Part shown: positions 17,461 to 27,531 of the stretch, piece by piece
How positions within the stretch are numbered: the stretch's first letter is position 1
Layout of the letters: every line of letters begins with the position of its first letter
DNA from: Chitinophaga fulva
GTDB lineage: Bacteria; Bacteroidota; Bacteroidia; Chitinophagales; Chitinophagaceae
Direction: 5' to 3'
Length of the DNA stretch: 64,000 nt
NCBI RefSeq assembly: GCF_012927205.1
Contig: NZ_JABBGC010000001.1
Location: 2,480,810 to 2,544,809, forward strand
Position numbers and translations under genes: made by a program
The notes under the pieces: generated by a model
What the model was told of the DNA's origin: nothing
Database searches by the model: none
Seen by the model: the letters and a program-made list of their open reading frames with translations, nothing else

Positions 17461-19455
17461 ATGTTACCCGGTAATGCCATCTTCAGAACACTGCTGCTAT
17501 TGGTTTTCAGCGCACCTGTATGTACGTTTGCGCAGCAGCGTGATACGATCAGATACTCTCTCATTTTAACAGGAAATATCAAAGGTGAAAAGAAGGTGAT
17601 TGAAACGTCGCCCGGCACTTTTGAATCCTGGTACCAATATAACGACCGCGGCAGGGGTGACAGCCTGCATACCATCTACCATCAGGATAATGACGGATTT
17701 CCTACTTATATCCATGCAGTAGGGAAAGACTATTACAAAAAGCCAGTATCGGAAGATTTTTCGCTGACAGACGGTATAGCGAAATGGAAGAATGCCGCTG
17801 AGAATGAAACTAAACCTGTTTCCGGAAAAGCATATTATATATGCATGAATGGAGAGGGCGGAAACATGATCAAGGCGCTGAAAGCCAGTCATCATAAAAT
17901 AAAATTATTGCCGTTTGGTGAAGCCTCGCTGGAAATAGTGTTGGAGCACAAAGTGGGCGACCGGAACCTGCAGTTATGCAAGGTTTCCGGGATATCTTTC
18001 ACACCGGGATATGTATGGATAGATGAACAGGATAACGGCTTCGGCTATATCGGTGACTGGTTTTCAATGGTCCGTAAGGGTTATGAACCTTATGTAAAGG
18101 AATTGCTGGCGGTGCAGAAAAAGATTGAACGGCAGCAGGATAACAAGTTGGCGAGAGAGTTGCCGGAAAGAGTGGCCGGCGATATTCTGATCCGTGATGT
18201 AACGCTGTTTGATGCTGAGAAAGCTGCCCTTTTGCCACATACCGATGTGTTGATAGGTGCGGGAAAAATCAAAGCAGTGTCTGTCGGAAAACGACTCACC
18301 GCAAAGGCTGACAGGATAGTGGATGGAAGTGGTCAGACGCTGTTGCCTGGTTTCTGGGATATGCATGTGCACCTGGGGGATGGCCCTGAGGATATCATGC
18401 ACGTTGCCGCGGGAGTGACGCATGTACGGGACATGGGTAATGATACCACATTGCTTACACTGAGAAAAGAAATTGATAACGGAGAACTGATAGGGCCACA
18501 TCTGGAAGTCATCAGCGGTCTGATTGACGGCGCCGGGCCGATGGCAGCACCTACCGGCATGTTGATTCACAATGTGGAAGAAGGCAAACAGTTTATCCGC
18601 ATGTTTGCCGACAAAGGCTACGACCAGATCAAATTTTACAGCTCTATCAAACCGGAGTGGTTAAAACCGCTGATAGCAGAAGCGAAGAAATATCATATGC
18701 GTGTATGCGGTCATATCCCTGCTTTCATGACAGCCGCGCAGGCCATAGAAGCCGGTTATAATGAAGTGACGCATATGAACATGCTCCTGCTTAACTTCTT
18801 CGGTGATACGATCGATACCCGTACCCCGCAACGGTTTGCTATTCCGGCGCAAAGGGCCGCTTCACTGGATTTGAACAGTCCGCAGGTGAAACAGTTCATC
18901 GCCCTGATGAAAGCCCGGAATATCGCCTCTGATCCTACGCTGGTGGCATTTGAGCCGATGCTGACCGGCAGGGACGGCGTACTGGAAGAAAAAAACAAAG
19001 ATATCATCACACATTTCCCGGTACAGATACAACGCAGCATGCGTGCGGGAGGCCAGGGCATACCCGTTCCGCCGGGAATGGACTCCACCTATATTCAGTC
19101 ATTCGGCGCCTTTTTGAAACTGACCAAACTGTTATATGACAACGGTATCCGGATTGTTGCCGGTACAGATGGTGCGGCGGGATTTGACTATCAGCGGGAA
19201 CTGGAGCTTTATGTTAAAGCGGGTATCCCGGCAGAGAAGGTGCTGCAGCTGGCTACTTTTGGGACTGCGGAATATACCGGCAAAAGTAAAGACCTGGGAA
19301 GTATCAAAGTGGGGAAAACAGCAGATATGGTGCTGGTGGCAGGAGACCCGGTGAAAAATATCAGCAATGTCCGGAAAACGAAACTGGTCATTAAAAACGG
19401 CGTGATCTACGATCCTGCGAAGTTGTATAAGGCGATTTCGGTGGTGCCGTTTTAG
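17461..19455 (+). CDS. Secreted amidohydrolase-family metalloenzyme
   Basis: A 664-aa exported hydrolase. The signal peptide (1-24) ends CTFAQQ. An N-terminal domain of about 200 residues is of unknown type. From about residue 238 comes the amidohydrolase superfamily (imidazolonepropionase/prolidase-like) domain: GQTLLPGFWDMHVHLGD with the HxH metal pair, VCGHIPAFMTA and EVTHMN with further metal-binding His, AGTDGAAG with the catalytic Asp, and GKTADMVLVAGDPVKNI near the end. The C-terminal motif is typical of enzymes where the barrel closes with a small beta-sandwich. The substrate is probably a cyclic amide or peptide but cannot be read. It follows the effector island but is separated by a hairpin, so it is probably a separate unit. 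Confidence 0.87.
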   Translation: MLPGNAIFRTLLLLVFSAPVCTFAQQRDTIRYSLILTGNIKGEKKVIETSPGTFESWYQYNDRGRGDSLHTIYHQDNDGFPTYIHAVGKDYYKKPVSEDFSLTDGIAKWKNAAENETKPVSGKAYYICMNGEGGNMIKALKASHHKIKLLPFGEASLEIVLEHKVGDRNLQLCKVSGISFTPGYVWIDEQDNGFGYIGDWFSMVRKGYEPYVKELLAVQKKIERQQDNKLARELPERVAGDILIRDVTLFDAEKAALLPHTDVLIGAGKIKAVSVGKRLTAKADRIVDGSGQTLLPGFWDMHVHLGDGPEDIMHVAAGVTHVRDMGNDTTLLTLRKEIDNGELIGPHLEVISGLIDGAGPMAAPTGMLIHNVEEGKQFIRMFADKGYDQIKFYSSIKPEWLKPLIAEAKKYHMRVCGHIPAFMTAAQAIEAGYNEVTHMNMLLLNFFGDTIDTRTPQRFAIPAQRAASLDLNSPQVKQFIALMKARNIASDPTLVAFEPMLTGRDGVLEEKNKDIITHFPVQIQRSMRAGGQGIPVPPGMDSTYIQSFGAFLKLTKLLYDNGIRIVAGTDGAAGFDYQRELELYVKAGIPAEKVLQLATFGTAEYTGKSKDLGSIKVGKTADMVLVAGDPVKNISNVRKTKLVIKNGVIYDPAKLYKAISVVPF

Positions 19456-19602
19456 TAGGTATGTTAATCGATAGGTTTGGTGTTGATAATAACCAGTTCG
19501 ATCGTAATCAAAGACACTGAAGATCCACGTTAAGAGGGCATCCTTTATGAGGGTAATCCTACCGTTGACAAGTATTTTTTCATCCTGTAAAAATATATCC
19601 GA

Positions 19603-20424
19603 ATGAAAAACCATTTTTCAACTTCAACCAAAAGCATTGCAATTATAGCACTGAGTGCTATACTGTTTGCATCCTGTCAGAAAAGTATGATCAAACCGGA
19701 AGATAACGCCTCCGCTAAAAGGCTGCCTGACGATAAACCCGCTACCACTTTGATAGCAAGCACCATTAACTTCAGCGGCTATACGTGGACAGTGCGTTCT
19801 ACCTCCTCCGGCACCCAGGGTCCGGGGCCTAATTACTGGAACAGCAATAATGCGTGGCTGGATGCAAACGGCCACCTTCATCTTAAAATGCAGAAAGATG
19901 CGCAGGGGCGCTGGAGCTGCGCCGAGGTGACCAGCAACAACAACTTTGGTTATGGTACCTACCAGTGGAAAATTGAATGTGATCTGAACATTATTGACAG
20001 GAACATAGTATTGGGACTGTTTAACTACTCCGGACAGGATGGTTACGACGAACAGGATATAGAACTTTCCCGCTGGGGTAATCCCTCTGCAGGGCAGTTC
20101 AATTACACGGTTTATCCAGCGCAATCCGGTGTACGTTACAATAATGTTCACTGGGAATCACCCAATATTGCGATGAACGGTACCTACAGCACGCATCGGT
20201 TCACGCGTTACAGGACAGATAGTATCGTGTATGAAAGCCAGCACGGGCACTACGATGCGGGCAGCACTATTGCCAGGAAAAAATTCACGTCTTCAGATAT
20301 TAAACTGTCGGCACTGAATATGCCCATACTCATGAACCTCTGGTTGATGAACGGTGCCGCGCCTGTCAATGGCCAGTCATATGAAGTGATCATTCACGAA
20401 TTTAAATTCACCCCTCTGCCCTGA
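19603..20424 (+). CDS. GH16-like beta-glucanase lipoprotein
   Basis: A 273-aa lipoprotein with lipobox LFASC (Cys at about 25). The fold looks like a GH16 concanavalin-type beta-sandwich: an N-terminal NFSGYTWTVRS strand, GYGTYQWKIECDLN, then the catalytic element EQDIE, which fits the GH16 ExDxxE/ExDxE signature of nucleophile, aspartate and acid/base. Aromatic residues expected to line a glycan cleft follow (HWESPNI, HRFTRYRTD). The family cleaves beta-1,3/1,4 glucans or galactans. At 273 aa it carries one catalytic domain and no binding module. It sits convergent to a SusC/SusD locus, which may take up the released sugars, though no co-regulation is visible. Confidence 0.8.
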   Translation: MKNHFSTSTKSIAIIALSAILFASCQKSMIKPEDNASAKRLPDDKPATTLIASTINFSGYTWTVRSTSSGTQGPGPNYWNSNNAWLDANGHLHLKMQKDAQGRWSCAEVTSNNNFGYGTYQWKIECDLNIIDRNIVLGLFNYSGQDGYDEQDIELSRWGNPSAGQFNYTVYPAQSGVRYNNVHWESPNIAMNGTYSTHRFTRYRTDSIVYESQHGHYDAGSTIARKKFTSSDIKLSALNMPILMNLWLMNGAAPVNGQSYEVIIHEFKFTPLP

Positions 20425-20450
20425 TAATAATAGAATACTGATTTAATGTA

Positions 20451-20489
20451 AAGGAGCTGTCTCAAAAGTAATTTGAGGCAGCTCCTTTC
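20451..20489 (+). terminator. Terminator hairpin after the GH16-like gene
   Basis: AAGGAGCTG-CTCAAA pairs with TTTGAG-CAGCTCCTT around a short loop and is followed by TCCTTTT. A second hairpin (GCGTCTCA / TGAGACG, about 20497-20520) follows before the stop of the convergent SusD gene. Confidence 0.72.
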
Positions 20490-20533
20490 CTTTTGAGCGT
20501 CTCATTTATTTTTGAGACGTCCCCTGTTTATTT

Positions 20534-22102
20534 TTATGGCTTCAGCATCCACATCACATCATTTCGGGTATCAGACCCGCCAAACTGCCGCTTAAGGGCA
20601 TCCTGGAGATTGGCTTTGTTGTTCTGGTATTCCGACTGGGGATAGATGAACCGTGTAGGTATTTTTCCACCGTTCTGGTTAGACGGGCCTACTGAAAATA
20701 CGGGGACGCCTGTACGACGGTAGTTGTAATAAGCCTGCCACCCGGCGTTATTGAAGAAGGCCACATATTTCTGTGTGAGTATCTGCTTCAGGCCTGCATC
20801 GTTGTTGCCGGCATATTGCAGGAGCGGTTGCGCGAGGAACGTGGCGATATCTGCATCGCTGACGCCATAGAACTTCATAGAGGCGGTGATGCCGTCTTTG
20901 TAGTGCTGGGCAGCGTCGCCGCCAATCCAGCCACGGGTGATGGCTTCAGCGATCAGGAAATGTGTTTCAGCCGCGCCCAGCTGGATATTGGGCACACCGG
21001 CAGGACTGCTCAGCCAATAGCTGATATTGAACGTGCTGTATTTGCCTTTGTTGATATCGATATAGATCTGGTCCTGACGATCGCCGGTATTGGCGCCTTT
21101 GTAACGGGCAAAAGGATTGCCGGGAACGGCGGGCAGTGAATCGGCAGGAGCGGCCACGATGAACACACGCGGATCGCGCAGGGAATCGAGGATGTTGATA
21201 TAAGTACTGCCGAGCGCGTTTCTTTTGGCCGAGAGGATACCTACTTCCATCGGGTACAACGGATAGTTGTTGCTTTTCTGCGTGGCGTTGTAGTTCATCT
21301 GCAGGTTGTCCGCATTCTCCAGTATCAGCGGATATTTTTCCGGGTTGTTGATGATACGGTTAAAGCGTCCTTTCAGGTCGAGAGAAGGATCATTCTCTTT
21401 GATGCTCAGGTTCATCAGCTCGCGCAGATAGCAGGTGTTGATGGCTTTTCTCCATTTCAGCAGGTTGCCGGCGTAGAAGATATCACCGTCAACGGTAGCT
21501 TTGGCGTTACGTTGTGTGATTGCTGCAAGGGAGTCGTTGGCTTCTTCCATCCATTTGAAACATTGCAGGAACACGTCTTTCTGTGCATCGTAGCGGGGGG
21601 CGTAAATACCGTCGGTAGCGCCTTTGATGGCTTCTGACATGGGGATGTCGCCCATCTGCGAAGTCATGGACAGGAAGTAGAACGTGCGGATGAACTTATT
21701 AACGGCATAATAAGGTGCAGCCAGCGCGGCGCCCTGTTTGGCGGCTTCGATGTCCAGCTGCGCGGCGTTACGGAGACTGCCATAGTAGCTGGCGCCGTTA
21801 TCCCAGGAGTAGTCCTGGCTGCCGTAGTAGTCGTGGCCGAGTACGAGGAACTGATTGCTCATATGGGTATAGTTCCACGGACTGTTGCTCATATCGCCAC
21901 TAAGGTCACTGCCGGAGCTGAAGCCACCTTTAGCGGAGCCCTGTCCGCCGATCATATCCATTTCCAGCCCTGTCAGCAATAGTTTGGGTGTACCTACCAC
22001 AGACACGTTAGGGTTTACCCGCAGGTCGTCAAAGTTTTTACAGCCTGTCATGGCCAGTGGCAGCAGGCAGGCGGCTAATATATTTCTGGTTGTACGGTTC
22101 AT
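20534..22102 (-). CDS. SusD-like nutrient-binding lipoprotein (locus 1, SusD-like_2 type)
   Basis: Outer-membrane surface lipoprotein that forms the lid over its SusC barrel and binds the ligand. The start ATG at 22102 (MNRTTRN) is preferred over 22123 because it gives a compact signal ending MTGC and avoids overlap with susC. The mature N-terminus (CKNFDDLRVNPN) and helices of TPR type (MTSQMGDIPMSEAI, then YYNYRRTGVP near the C-terminus) are typical of the SusD/RagB group whose members often bind peptides or other non-starch nutrients. It starts 10 bases after the susC stop, so the two are one operon. Ligand unknown. Confidence 0.9.
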   Translation of the reverse strand: MNRTTRNILAACLLPLAMTGCKNFDDLRVNPNVSVVGTPKLLLTGLEMDMIGGQGSAKGGFSSGSDLSGDMSNSPWNYTHMSNQFLVLGHDYYGSQDYSWDNGASYYGSLRNAAQLDIEAAKQGAALAAPYYAVNKFIRTFYFLSMTSQMGDIPMSEAIKGATDGIYAPRYDAQKDVFLQCFKWMEEANDSLAAITQRNAKATVDGDIFYAGNLLKWRKAINTCYLRELMNLSIKENDPSLDLKGRFNRIINNPEKYPLILENADNLQMNYNATQKSNNYPLYPMEVGILSAKRNALGSTYINILDSLRDPRVFIVAAPADSLPAVPGNPFARYKGANTGDRQDQIYIDINKGKYSTFNISYWLSSPAGVPNIQLGAAETHFLIAEAITRGWIGGDAAQHYKDGITASMKFYGVSDADIATFLAQPLLQYAGNNDAGLKQILTQKYVAFFNNAGWQAYYNYRRTGVPVFSVGPSNQNGGKIPTRFIYPQSEYQNNKANLQDALKRQFGGSDTRNDVMWMLKP

Positions 22103-22112
22103 GTCTGATTTT

Positions 22113-25100
22113 TTAGAAAACAAGGTTGATGTTGAAACCTACACTGCGGGTGGAAGGCATTTCCAGTCCTGCATTCTGGTCTATCCATTGGTCTACGTCG
22201 ATATCTCTCACTCCTTTATGTGCCAGATAATACAGGTTACGGCCCACTACGGAGATGCTGGCCCTGTTGATTATTTTGGCCTGTTTCAACAATGTGGATG
22301 GTAGGTTGTAGGTCAGCACCACTTCCCGTATTTTCAGGTAAGAGCGGTCGTACAGGTTGGTGATGGCATTACCGTAGTAGTTTTTAGACCATGTTTGCCA
22401 CAGCACCGGGGTGGTGTTGGGAGCAAACTTACGGGTGTCGGAAATCACGTTGCCATCGCCGTCTACCTGCAGGGAGCCACTGGTCACCTGCATGCCTTCT
22501 GGTACATAGGTGCCTTTATAGCCAGCGGTGTTGCGGTTGTCCCAGTCGGCCTGGCGGTATTGGTTAGCGGAAAGCGGATGGTTGCCACCCTGCCACATTT
22601 TCTGATCGAGGTAGTTGATGATCTTACCACCATAACGACCATCGACCTGTATTCTCAGGGAGAGATTTTTATAGGAGAAGGTGTTGATCACACTGGCTAC
22701 CCATTTGTCGTTGGCATATCCCACCATAGAAAGATAGGAATTGGAGCGTGGCTGCCCGTTGGAACCCAATACCAGCTTGCCGTCGGGCGTACGCTGGAAG
22801 TCAGTCATGAAGATCTGGTCCATGCGTTCGCCGATTTTTACACGATTGTATACGTTGAGTGTGTCGTATACTTTGTTGAGGTACTTTTGGTAGGTGGACC
22901 AGTTGATCAGCACATCCCAGTTGAAGCCGCTCGCGGAGCGGACAGGCGATGCGTTCAATGATATTTCGATGCCTTTGCGCATGGTTACCAGACCGTTCAG
23001 TTGACGGGTCTTAAAGCCAGATCCTTCAGAGATGGTCGGGTAGAATATCTGTGGGCCGTCCAGTGTTTTGTAAACGGATACATCAAAACCGAGGCGGTTG
23101 TTGAGCAGGCGGATATCGGTACCTACTTCATATGATTTACTGAAAGCCGGTTTGATATTGGGATTGTAGAGGATATCACCAAATACTTCAGCAGGATTGC
23201 CATCCCAGCGGCTGCCTACGGAGTAGCTGGGGTAGAGGTTGTATTTGGCAGTGCCATCATCGTTCACCATGTCGCCGCCTACGTTGGCATAAGAGGCGCG
23301 CAGTTTCCAGAAAGAAATAGCTTTCGGCAGGTGCAGGATGTCTGACATCACAGCACTCAGGGAAACGGACGGATAGAAATAGGCGTTCTTGTTAGCAGGT
23401 AAGGTGCTGGATTGGTCCATACGGCCGGTCATCCCCAGGAAGAGATAATCGCGGAAGGAGAAATCCACAGAGGCATAGGCGCTCTTCACCTGACGGCTGT
23501 TTTTGGTGGAGGTGGCGCCTGGCGGGTCCACGCTGTTGTCCACGGTCCACAGTTGCGGCAGCAGCAAACCGTTGTTCGTATGTGCATACAGGCGGCTGTA
23601 TTTCACAGTGCGGAGGTTACCACCGGCGGAAGCTTTCACATCGAAAGCCTTACCGATTTTATTGTTGTAGCTCAACAGTACATCGGTATTGTTATCCCAG
23701 TACGTTTCGCCTGATTCATTGTAACCACCTTTGATGAAATAGCCACCATCGCCGGAACGGTAAGAGCCGGAGATAGGGTAACGTTTGTTTTCGGAAAGGT
23801 CGTAAGCGCTGACGTTGGTGCGGAAGTAGCCGCTCCAGTGGTCGTTGAAGGTGTAGTTCAGTTTGATGTGGCCGTACAGGTCATTTTTGTAATAACCGTG
23901 CAACGCTTCGTATGCGGTGAGGTATGGGTTGGTATATTGATACGACTCAAAGTTGCGTTGTTGTATGCCTTCTTTACCAGGCATCCAGTAGTTTTTGAGA
24001 TCGCGGATATCATAGTCGGCGCCGCTCCACAACATCAGTGTGTAGATAGGGCTGGACGGCTGATAGGTGGCATCGGGATAGTTAGGCGTATACTGCTTGT
24101 CATAGTTGATAGCGGTAGACAGCGTCATTTTTTTGCTGACGTTCAGGGTGCCGGAAAAATTTACGTTGGTGCCGCCCAGTTTGGTGTTGGGCACTGCGCC
24201 TTTCTGATACAGTTGCGTTACAGACATACGCATATTGCCTTTGTCATTGTTGGCAGAGATAGCGATGTTGTTGGATGACAGCAGGCCTTTACGGAGGAAG
24301 TTGCGGAGATTGTCATGGCCGCGGCGCTGCCACGGAATAGGTACTAATTTGCCGGTCTGCGGGTCTATCGGGCTGTTATACTGCGGAATGAGCTGCCCTT
24401 CAAATTTAGGCCCCCAGATGTCGTAATCGGCATCGTTGGTGCCGCCGCCCATGCCATCTACATATTCATACTGGAAGTTGGAGCCGGGGCCATATTCTTC
24501 CTGTTTGGTAGGGATGGCGAGGAAGCCCATCTGGAACTGGGTGCTGGAGTTCAGTTCCACGGAGATGCCTCTTTTATCGGTGGTACCTTTTTTAGTGGTG
24601 ATGAGGATAGCGCCGTTCTGTCCCTGGGAACCATAGAGGGCTGCGGCGTTAGGGCCTTTGAGCACGCTGTAGGATTCAATATCGTCCGCACTGAGGTTCC
24701 ACGAGTCGGAGTTGATAGGCACACCGTCTACCACGATCAGCGGTTTCACACCTCTCAGATAGATGCCCGGATTTTGAAACAAGCGTGTAGGCGTGGTGAT
24801 CACCAGGCCAGACACTTTACCGGCCAGAGAGTTCACCGCATTCGGTTCGCGGGCTTTCACGGCTGTTTCTCCTTTTACTTCCTGTACTGCGTAACCAAGG
24901 GCTTTTTTCTCTTTCTTGATGCCGAGGGCTGTTACCACTACTTCATCCAGTTTTTTCTGGTCTGTTTGTAGCTGCACATGTATGTTGGCGCTGCCTTTAA
25001 CGGCAACTTCGCGTGGTTCATAACCAATGAAGCTGATGAGGAGGACAGCGTTTTTGTCACTTACTGCAAGGCGGAAACGGCCGTTCTCATCGGTGCTGGC

Positions 25101-25604
25101 GCCGTTGTGGGTACCTTTTTCCAGTACGGTAACTCCGGGCAGTCCATTGGTGCCATCGGTGACGTTGCCGGTGATGACAAATTTTTCCTGTGCCGTACTG
25201 TTGCTGCTGCTACCATTGCCGGTAGTGGTTTTGGTGTTGCGTACAGAGATGATCACCTGGTCACCCTTGATGGTATACTCAAACCTGTCGGTGGGGAAAA
25301 GTTTGGTCAGCACCTCTTTCAGCGGTTGAGCATCGATGTTCAGGTTGATTTCCCGGGGTGGGAGCATGCTGACATCATAGGCAAAAGACAGGCGTGTCTG
25401 TTTTTCGATCTGTGAGATCACTTCTGTTATACTGGCCCTGGTCATATGTAGGGACACCTTTGGATTTTCGGGGTCCTGCTGCCGGGCGGTGACGCCGGCA
25501 TACGCCAGGTGATGCCACGCCAGCAGGGAGCCGGTCAGTAACAGGCAAAGGAGTTTCCTGCCTCCGCGACGGCGCGGTGGCATGCTTAGTAGCACTCTTT
25601 TCAT
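22113..25604 (-). CDS. SusC/RagA TonB-linked outer-membrane receptor with STN domain (locus 1)
   Basis: TonB-dependent transporter, 1163 aa from the ATG at 25604. The upstream GTG at 25637 is less likely because it adds 11 residues before the basic signal start MKRVLL. Order of domains: signal peptide, secretin/TonB short N-terminal domain (about 50-110, TRASITEVISQIEKQ), carboxypeptidase-regulatory-like beta-sandwich (about 140-215, VTDGTNGLPGVTVLEKGT), plug (from LDEVVVTALGIKKEK, with GVPINSD and KGPNAAALYGSQGQNGA), and a beta-barrel ending VGFNINLVF. The STN domain is the part that signals to a FecR anti-sigma factor, and a FecR plus sigma pair lies directly upstream. Confidence 0.93.
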   Translation of the reverse strand: MKRVLLSMPPRRRGGRKLLCLLLTGSLLAWHHLAYAGVTARQQDPENPKVSLHMTRASITEVISQIEKQTRLSFAYDVSMLPPREINLNIDAQPLKEVLTKLFPTDRFEYTIKGDQVIISVRNTKTTTGNGSSSNSTAQEKFVITGNVTDGTNGLPGVTVLEKGTHNGASTDENGRFRLAVSDKNAVLLISFIGYEPREVAVKGSANIHVQLQTDQKKLDEVVVTALGIKKEKKALGYAVQEVKGETAVKAREPNAVNSLAGKVSGLVITTPTRLFQNPGIYLRGVKPLIVVDGVPINSDSWNLSADDIESYSVLKGPNAAALYGSQGQNGAILITTKKGTTDKRGISVELNSSTQFQMGFLAIPTKQEEYGPGSNFQYEYVDGMGGGTNDADYDIWGPKFEGQLIPQYNSPIDPQTGKLVPIPWQRRGHDNLRNFLRKGLLSSNNIAISANNDKGNMRMSVTQLYQKGAVPNTKLGGTNVNFSGTLNVSKKMTLSTAINYDKQYTPNYPDATYQPSSPIYTLMLWSGADYDIRDLKNYWMPGKEGIQQRNFESYQYTNPYLTAYEALHGYYKNDLYGHIKLNYTFNDHWSGYFRTNVSAYDLSENKRYPISGSYRSGDGGYFIKGGYNESGETYWDNNTDVLLSYNNKIGKAFDVKASAGGNLRTVKYSRLYAHTNNGLLLPQLWTVDNSVDPPGATSTKNSRQVKSAYASVDFSFRDYLFLGMTGRMDQSSTLPANKNAYFYPSVSLSAVMSDILHLPKAISFWKLRASYANVGGDMVNDDGTAKYNLYPSYSVGSRWDGNPAEVFGDILYNPNIKPAFSKSYEVGTDIRLLNNRLGFDVSVYKTLDGPQIFYPTISEGSGFKTRQLNGLVTMRKGIEISLNASPVRSASGFNWDVLINWSTYQKYLNKVYDTLNVYNRVKIGERMDQIFMTDFQRTPDGKLVLGSNGQPRSNSYLSMVGYANDKWVASVINTFSYKNLSLRIQVDGRYGGKIINYLDQKMWQGGNHPLSANQYRQADWDNRNTAGYKGTYVPEGMQVTSGSLQVDGDGNVISDTRKFAPNTTPVLWQTWSKNYYGNAITNLYDRSYLKIREVVLTYNLPSTLLKQAKIINRASISVVGRNLYYLAHKGVRDIDVDQWIDQNAGLEMPSTRSVGFNINLVF

Positions 25605-25761
25605 TAGAGCTGGTTTTTTAGGTGAATAAGGTTCCACCGGATGCTTTTTCAGTGCATCCGCGATGGTTTGAAATGACGATTAAAATGGTTGTTGGTGTTG
25701 ATGCCGGATAGCAGGAGCTGTTCACTGTTCGTTGCTTCGGCTGTAATTTTGGTTGCGTTTT

Positions 25762-26724
25762 TTACTGATGGAATTCAAGTGTTTTATGCTTTTTTGTAAT
25801 GTTGACATTTAATGCTTTTCCGATTACGTCCAATACTTCGTCCAGTGGTTTATTATTAAAATTGGCCTGTAGCACTTTGTGTGATACCACGCTGTCTGTC
25901 ACCACTACATCCAACTGGTAGTAGTTGGCCAGCACTACGGCTACTTCGCTGAGCGGCATCTGGTTAAACACCAGGTGGTTGGTTTTCCAGGCCAGCACAT
26001 TAGCGGTGGAGGTGGATACCGGCTTGATGTCCGGTGTTTTGCCTGACGAGGTGACCTGTGCACCGGCATGCAGCACCATGCTCTTCCCGCTTTTGTTTTC
26101 CGCTTTCACGCTGCCGCTGGTGACGAAGATGTCCACTTGTCCGTTGGCCGACCGGTGCACATTAAAGGCTGTTCCCAGTACTTTAATGTCTACTGCTGCG
26201 GCGTGTACGGTAAACGGATTGTTCTGTTGTGGCGCTACTTCAAAATAGGCTTCTCCGTTGTCCAGCATCAGTTCCCGGCTGCCTTTGCCGTAGTTGCGCG
26301 CATAACGCAGGGTGGTGTTGGCATTCAGGAATACGCGTGAACCATCAGGCAGCAGCAGGCTGTCTTTGGCGCTGGTGGTGGCCAACGTTTTCCAGGTGTT
26401 GTGCAACCACCAGTTGTAGGATAACAGTCCTGCTACCAGTATGGCTGCGGCCCAACCGGTACGGATCAACAAACGACGGATGTTAGTGCGAGAGGTGGCG
26501 GGCGCGTCGTCTATATGCGGCTGCAGCTGTTGCCAGCTGTGCATACGCATTTCATCTGCTGCCTCTTCCATCTCAGGGGTAAGCTGCAGTGCTTCGACAA
26601 CCAGTATGGTTTTAAACAGTTCAGGGTGCTGGTCCAAAAGGGCCTGCAATTCCTGTTCTTCCGCTTCGGAGGCTTCTCCGGACTGAATCCGGGCCACTAA
26701 TTCCCAAATATTTTCAGGCAACAT
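25762..26724 (-). CDS. FecR-family anti-sigma factor (locus 1)
   Basis: Inner-membrane anti-sigma factor, 320 aa from ATG 26724 (MLPENIWELV). An in-frame TTG at 26775 exists but gives an atypical N-terminus. The N-terminal cytoplasmic part (about 1-75) binds the sigma factor, one membrane helix follows (AAILVAGLLSYNWWL), then the FecR domain (KDSLLLPDGSRVFLNANTTL, then GEAYFEV and VLGTAFNV) and a C-terminal STN-like domain (NQMPLSEVAVVLANYYQLD). It lies 93 bases after the sigma factor stop and 157 bases before susC. In known systems the periplasmic part receives the signal from the loaded SusC receptor. Confidence 0.93.
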   Translation of the reverse strand: MLPENIWELVARIQSGEASEAEEQELQALLDQHPELFKTILVVEALQLTPEMEEAADEMRMHSWQQLQPHIDDAPATSRTNIRRLLIRTGWAAAILVAGLLSYNWWLHNTWKTLATTSAKDSLLLPDGSRVFLNANTTLRYARNYGKGSRELMLDNGEAYFEVAPQQNNPFTVHAAAVDIKVLGTAFNVHRSANGQVDIFVTSGSVKAENKSGKSMVLHAGAQVTSSGKTPDIKPVSTSTANVLAWKTNHLVFNQMPLSEVAVVLANYYQLDVVVTDSVVSHKVLQANFNNKPLDEVLDVIGKALNVNITKKHKTLEFHQ

Positions 26725-26816
26725 ATCCTTGGTTCTGATAGCTCTGTCAAAAAGATGCCTCTGTGTATAAGGCAACCTGTTTATTCAAAAACCCCTAAAA
26801 GGAGTTAAAAAAAATT

Positions 26817-27416
26817 TCAGCTGTTTTTAGGTACGGTCATATCATGCAATTGCTCGTGCAGTTTTTTGATGGCGATGGCCATCTGGGCTTCTACCGTTTT
26901 GACGGAGATGTCCAGTATTTCCGCCACTTCCCGGTATTTCAGGCCATCTTCCCGGATAAGTTTAAAGACAAGGCGGCAACGGCCGGGCAGGGCATTGACG
27001 GCCTTCTCTATCTTCCTGACAGCTTCGGTGGAAAGATGTAACTGCTCGGGGGAAGGGGAAAACTGCAACAGCTCCGGCTGGATATCATCCAACGGATCGG
27101 TGGTGCTGCGTGCATTTTTTTTCAGATAGTTATAGGCGGTATTCCTGGTAGCGGTATAGAGATATACGCTTACTTTTTCCACTGCCGGCAGGGTGTGCCT
27201 GTTCTTCCAGGTCCAGAGCATAACGTCATTCACCACTTCTTCTGCCTGCTCCCGCGCACCCAGCAAGGTGCTGGCGAAGTGGAGAAGCCGGCTGGCATAG
27301 TGATGGTAAAAACTTGCAAAGGCAGACTGATCACCCTCGACCTTCATCTTTTCCCATAATTCTTTTCCCTGGTCATCCGGGAAATCACGATTTGGTTTTG
27401 GCATCTGGAACTCCAT
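26817..27416 (-). CDS. ECF sigma-70 factor (locus 1)
   Basis: A 199-aa extracytoplasmic-function sigma factor. Region 2 is visible as AFASFYHHYASRLLHFA and EEVVNDVMLWTWKNR, region 4 as LPGRCRLVFKLIREDGLKYREVAEILDIS followed by KTVEAQM (positions about 140-185). It is the first gene of a run sigma, FecR, SusC, SusD and is expected to be held inactive by the adjacent FecR until SusC is occupied, then to direct RNA polymerase to the susC promoter. A second Met at residue 5 is an alternative start. Confidence 0.93.
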   Translation of the reverse strand: MEFQMPKPNRDFPDDQGKELWEKMKVEGDQSAFASFYHHYASRLLHFASTLLGAREQAEEVVNDVMLWTWKNRHTLPAVEKVSVYLYTATRNTAYNYLKKNARSTTDPLDDIQPELLQFSPSPEQLHLSTEAVRKIEKAVNALPGRCRLVFKLIREDGLKYREVAEILDISVKTVEAQMAIAIKKLHEQLHDMTVPKNS

Positions 27417-27499
27417 TTCACAAAGCCAAAATAGGGATTTTAGTTAACAGGTGCCGTTTTTTGAGCGGGGCGGGGAAAAACAAACGGTGCGAAAATAGC

Positions 27500-27525
27500 A
27501 GCGGCGCCTGTTTCCGGGCGCCGCT
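27500..27525 (-). terminator. GC-rich hairpin at the end of the locus 2 SusC/SusD operon
   Basis: GCGGCGCC pairs with GGCGCCGC (27501-27508 with 27517-27524) around an eight-base loop, seven bases past the SusD stop on the minus strand. The following U-run is weak (CTATTTT), so it is a moderate terminator candidate. Confidence 0.6.
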
Positions 27526-27531
27526 TACTTT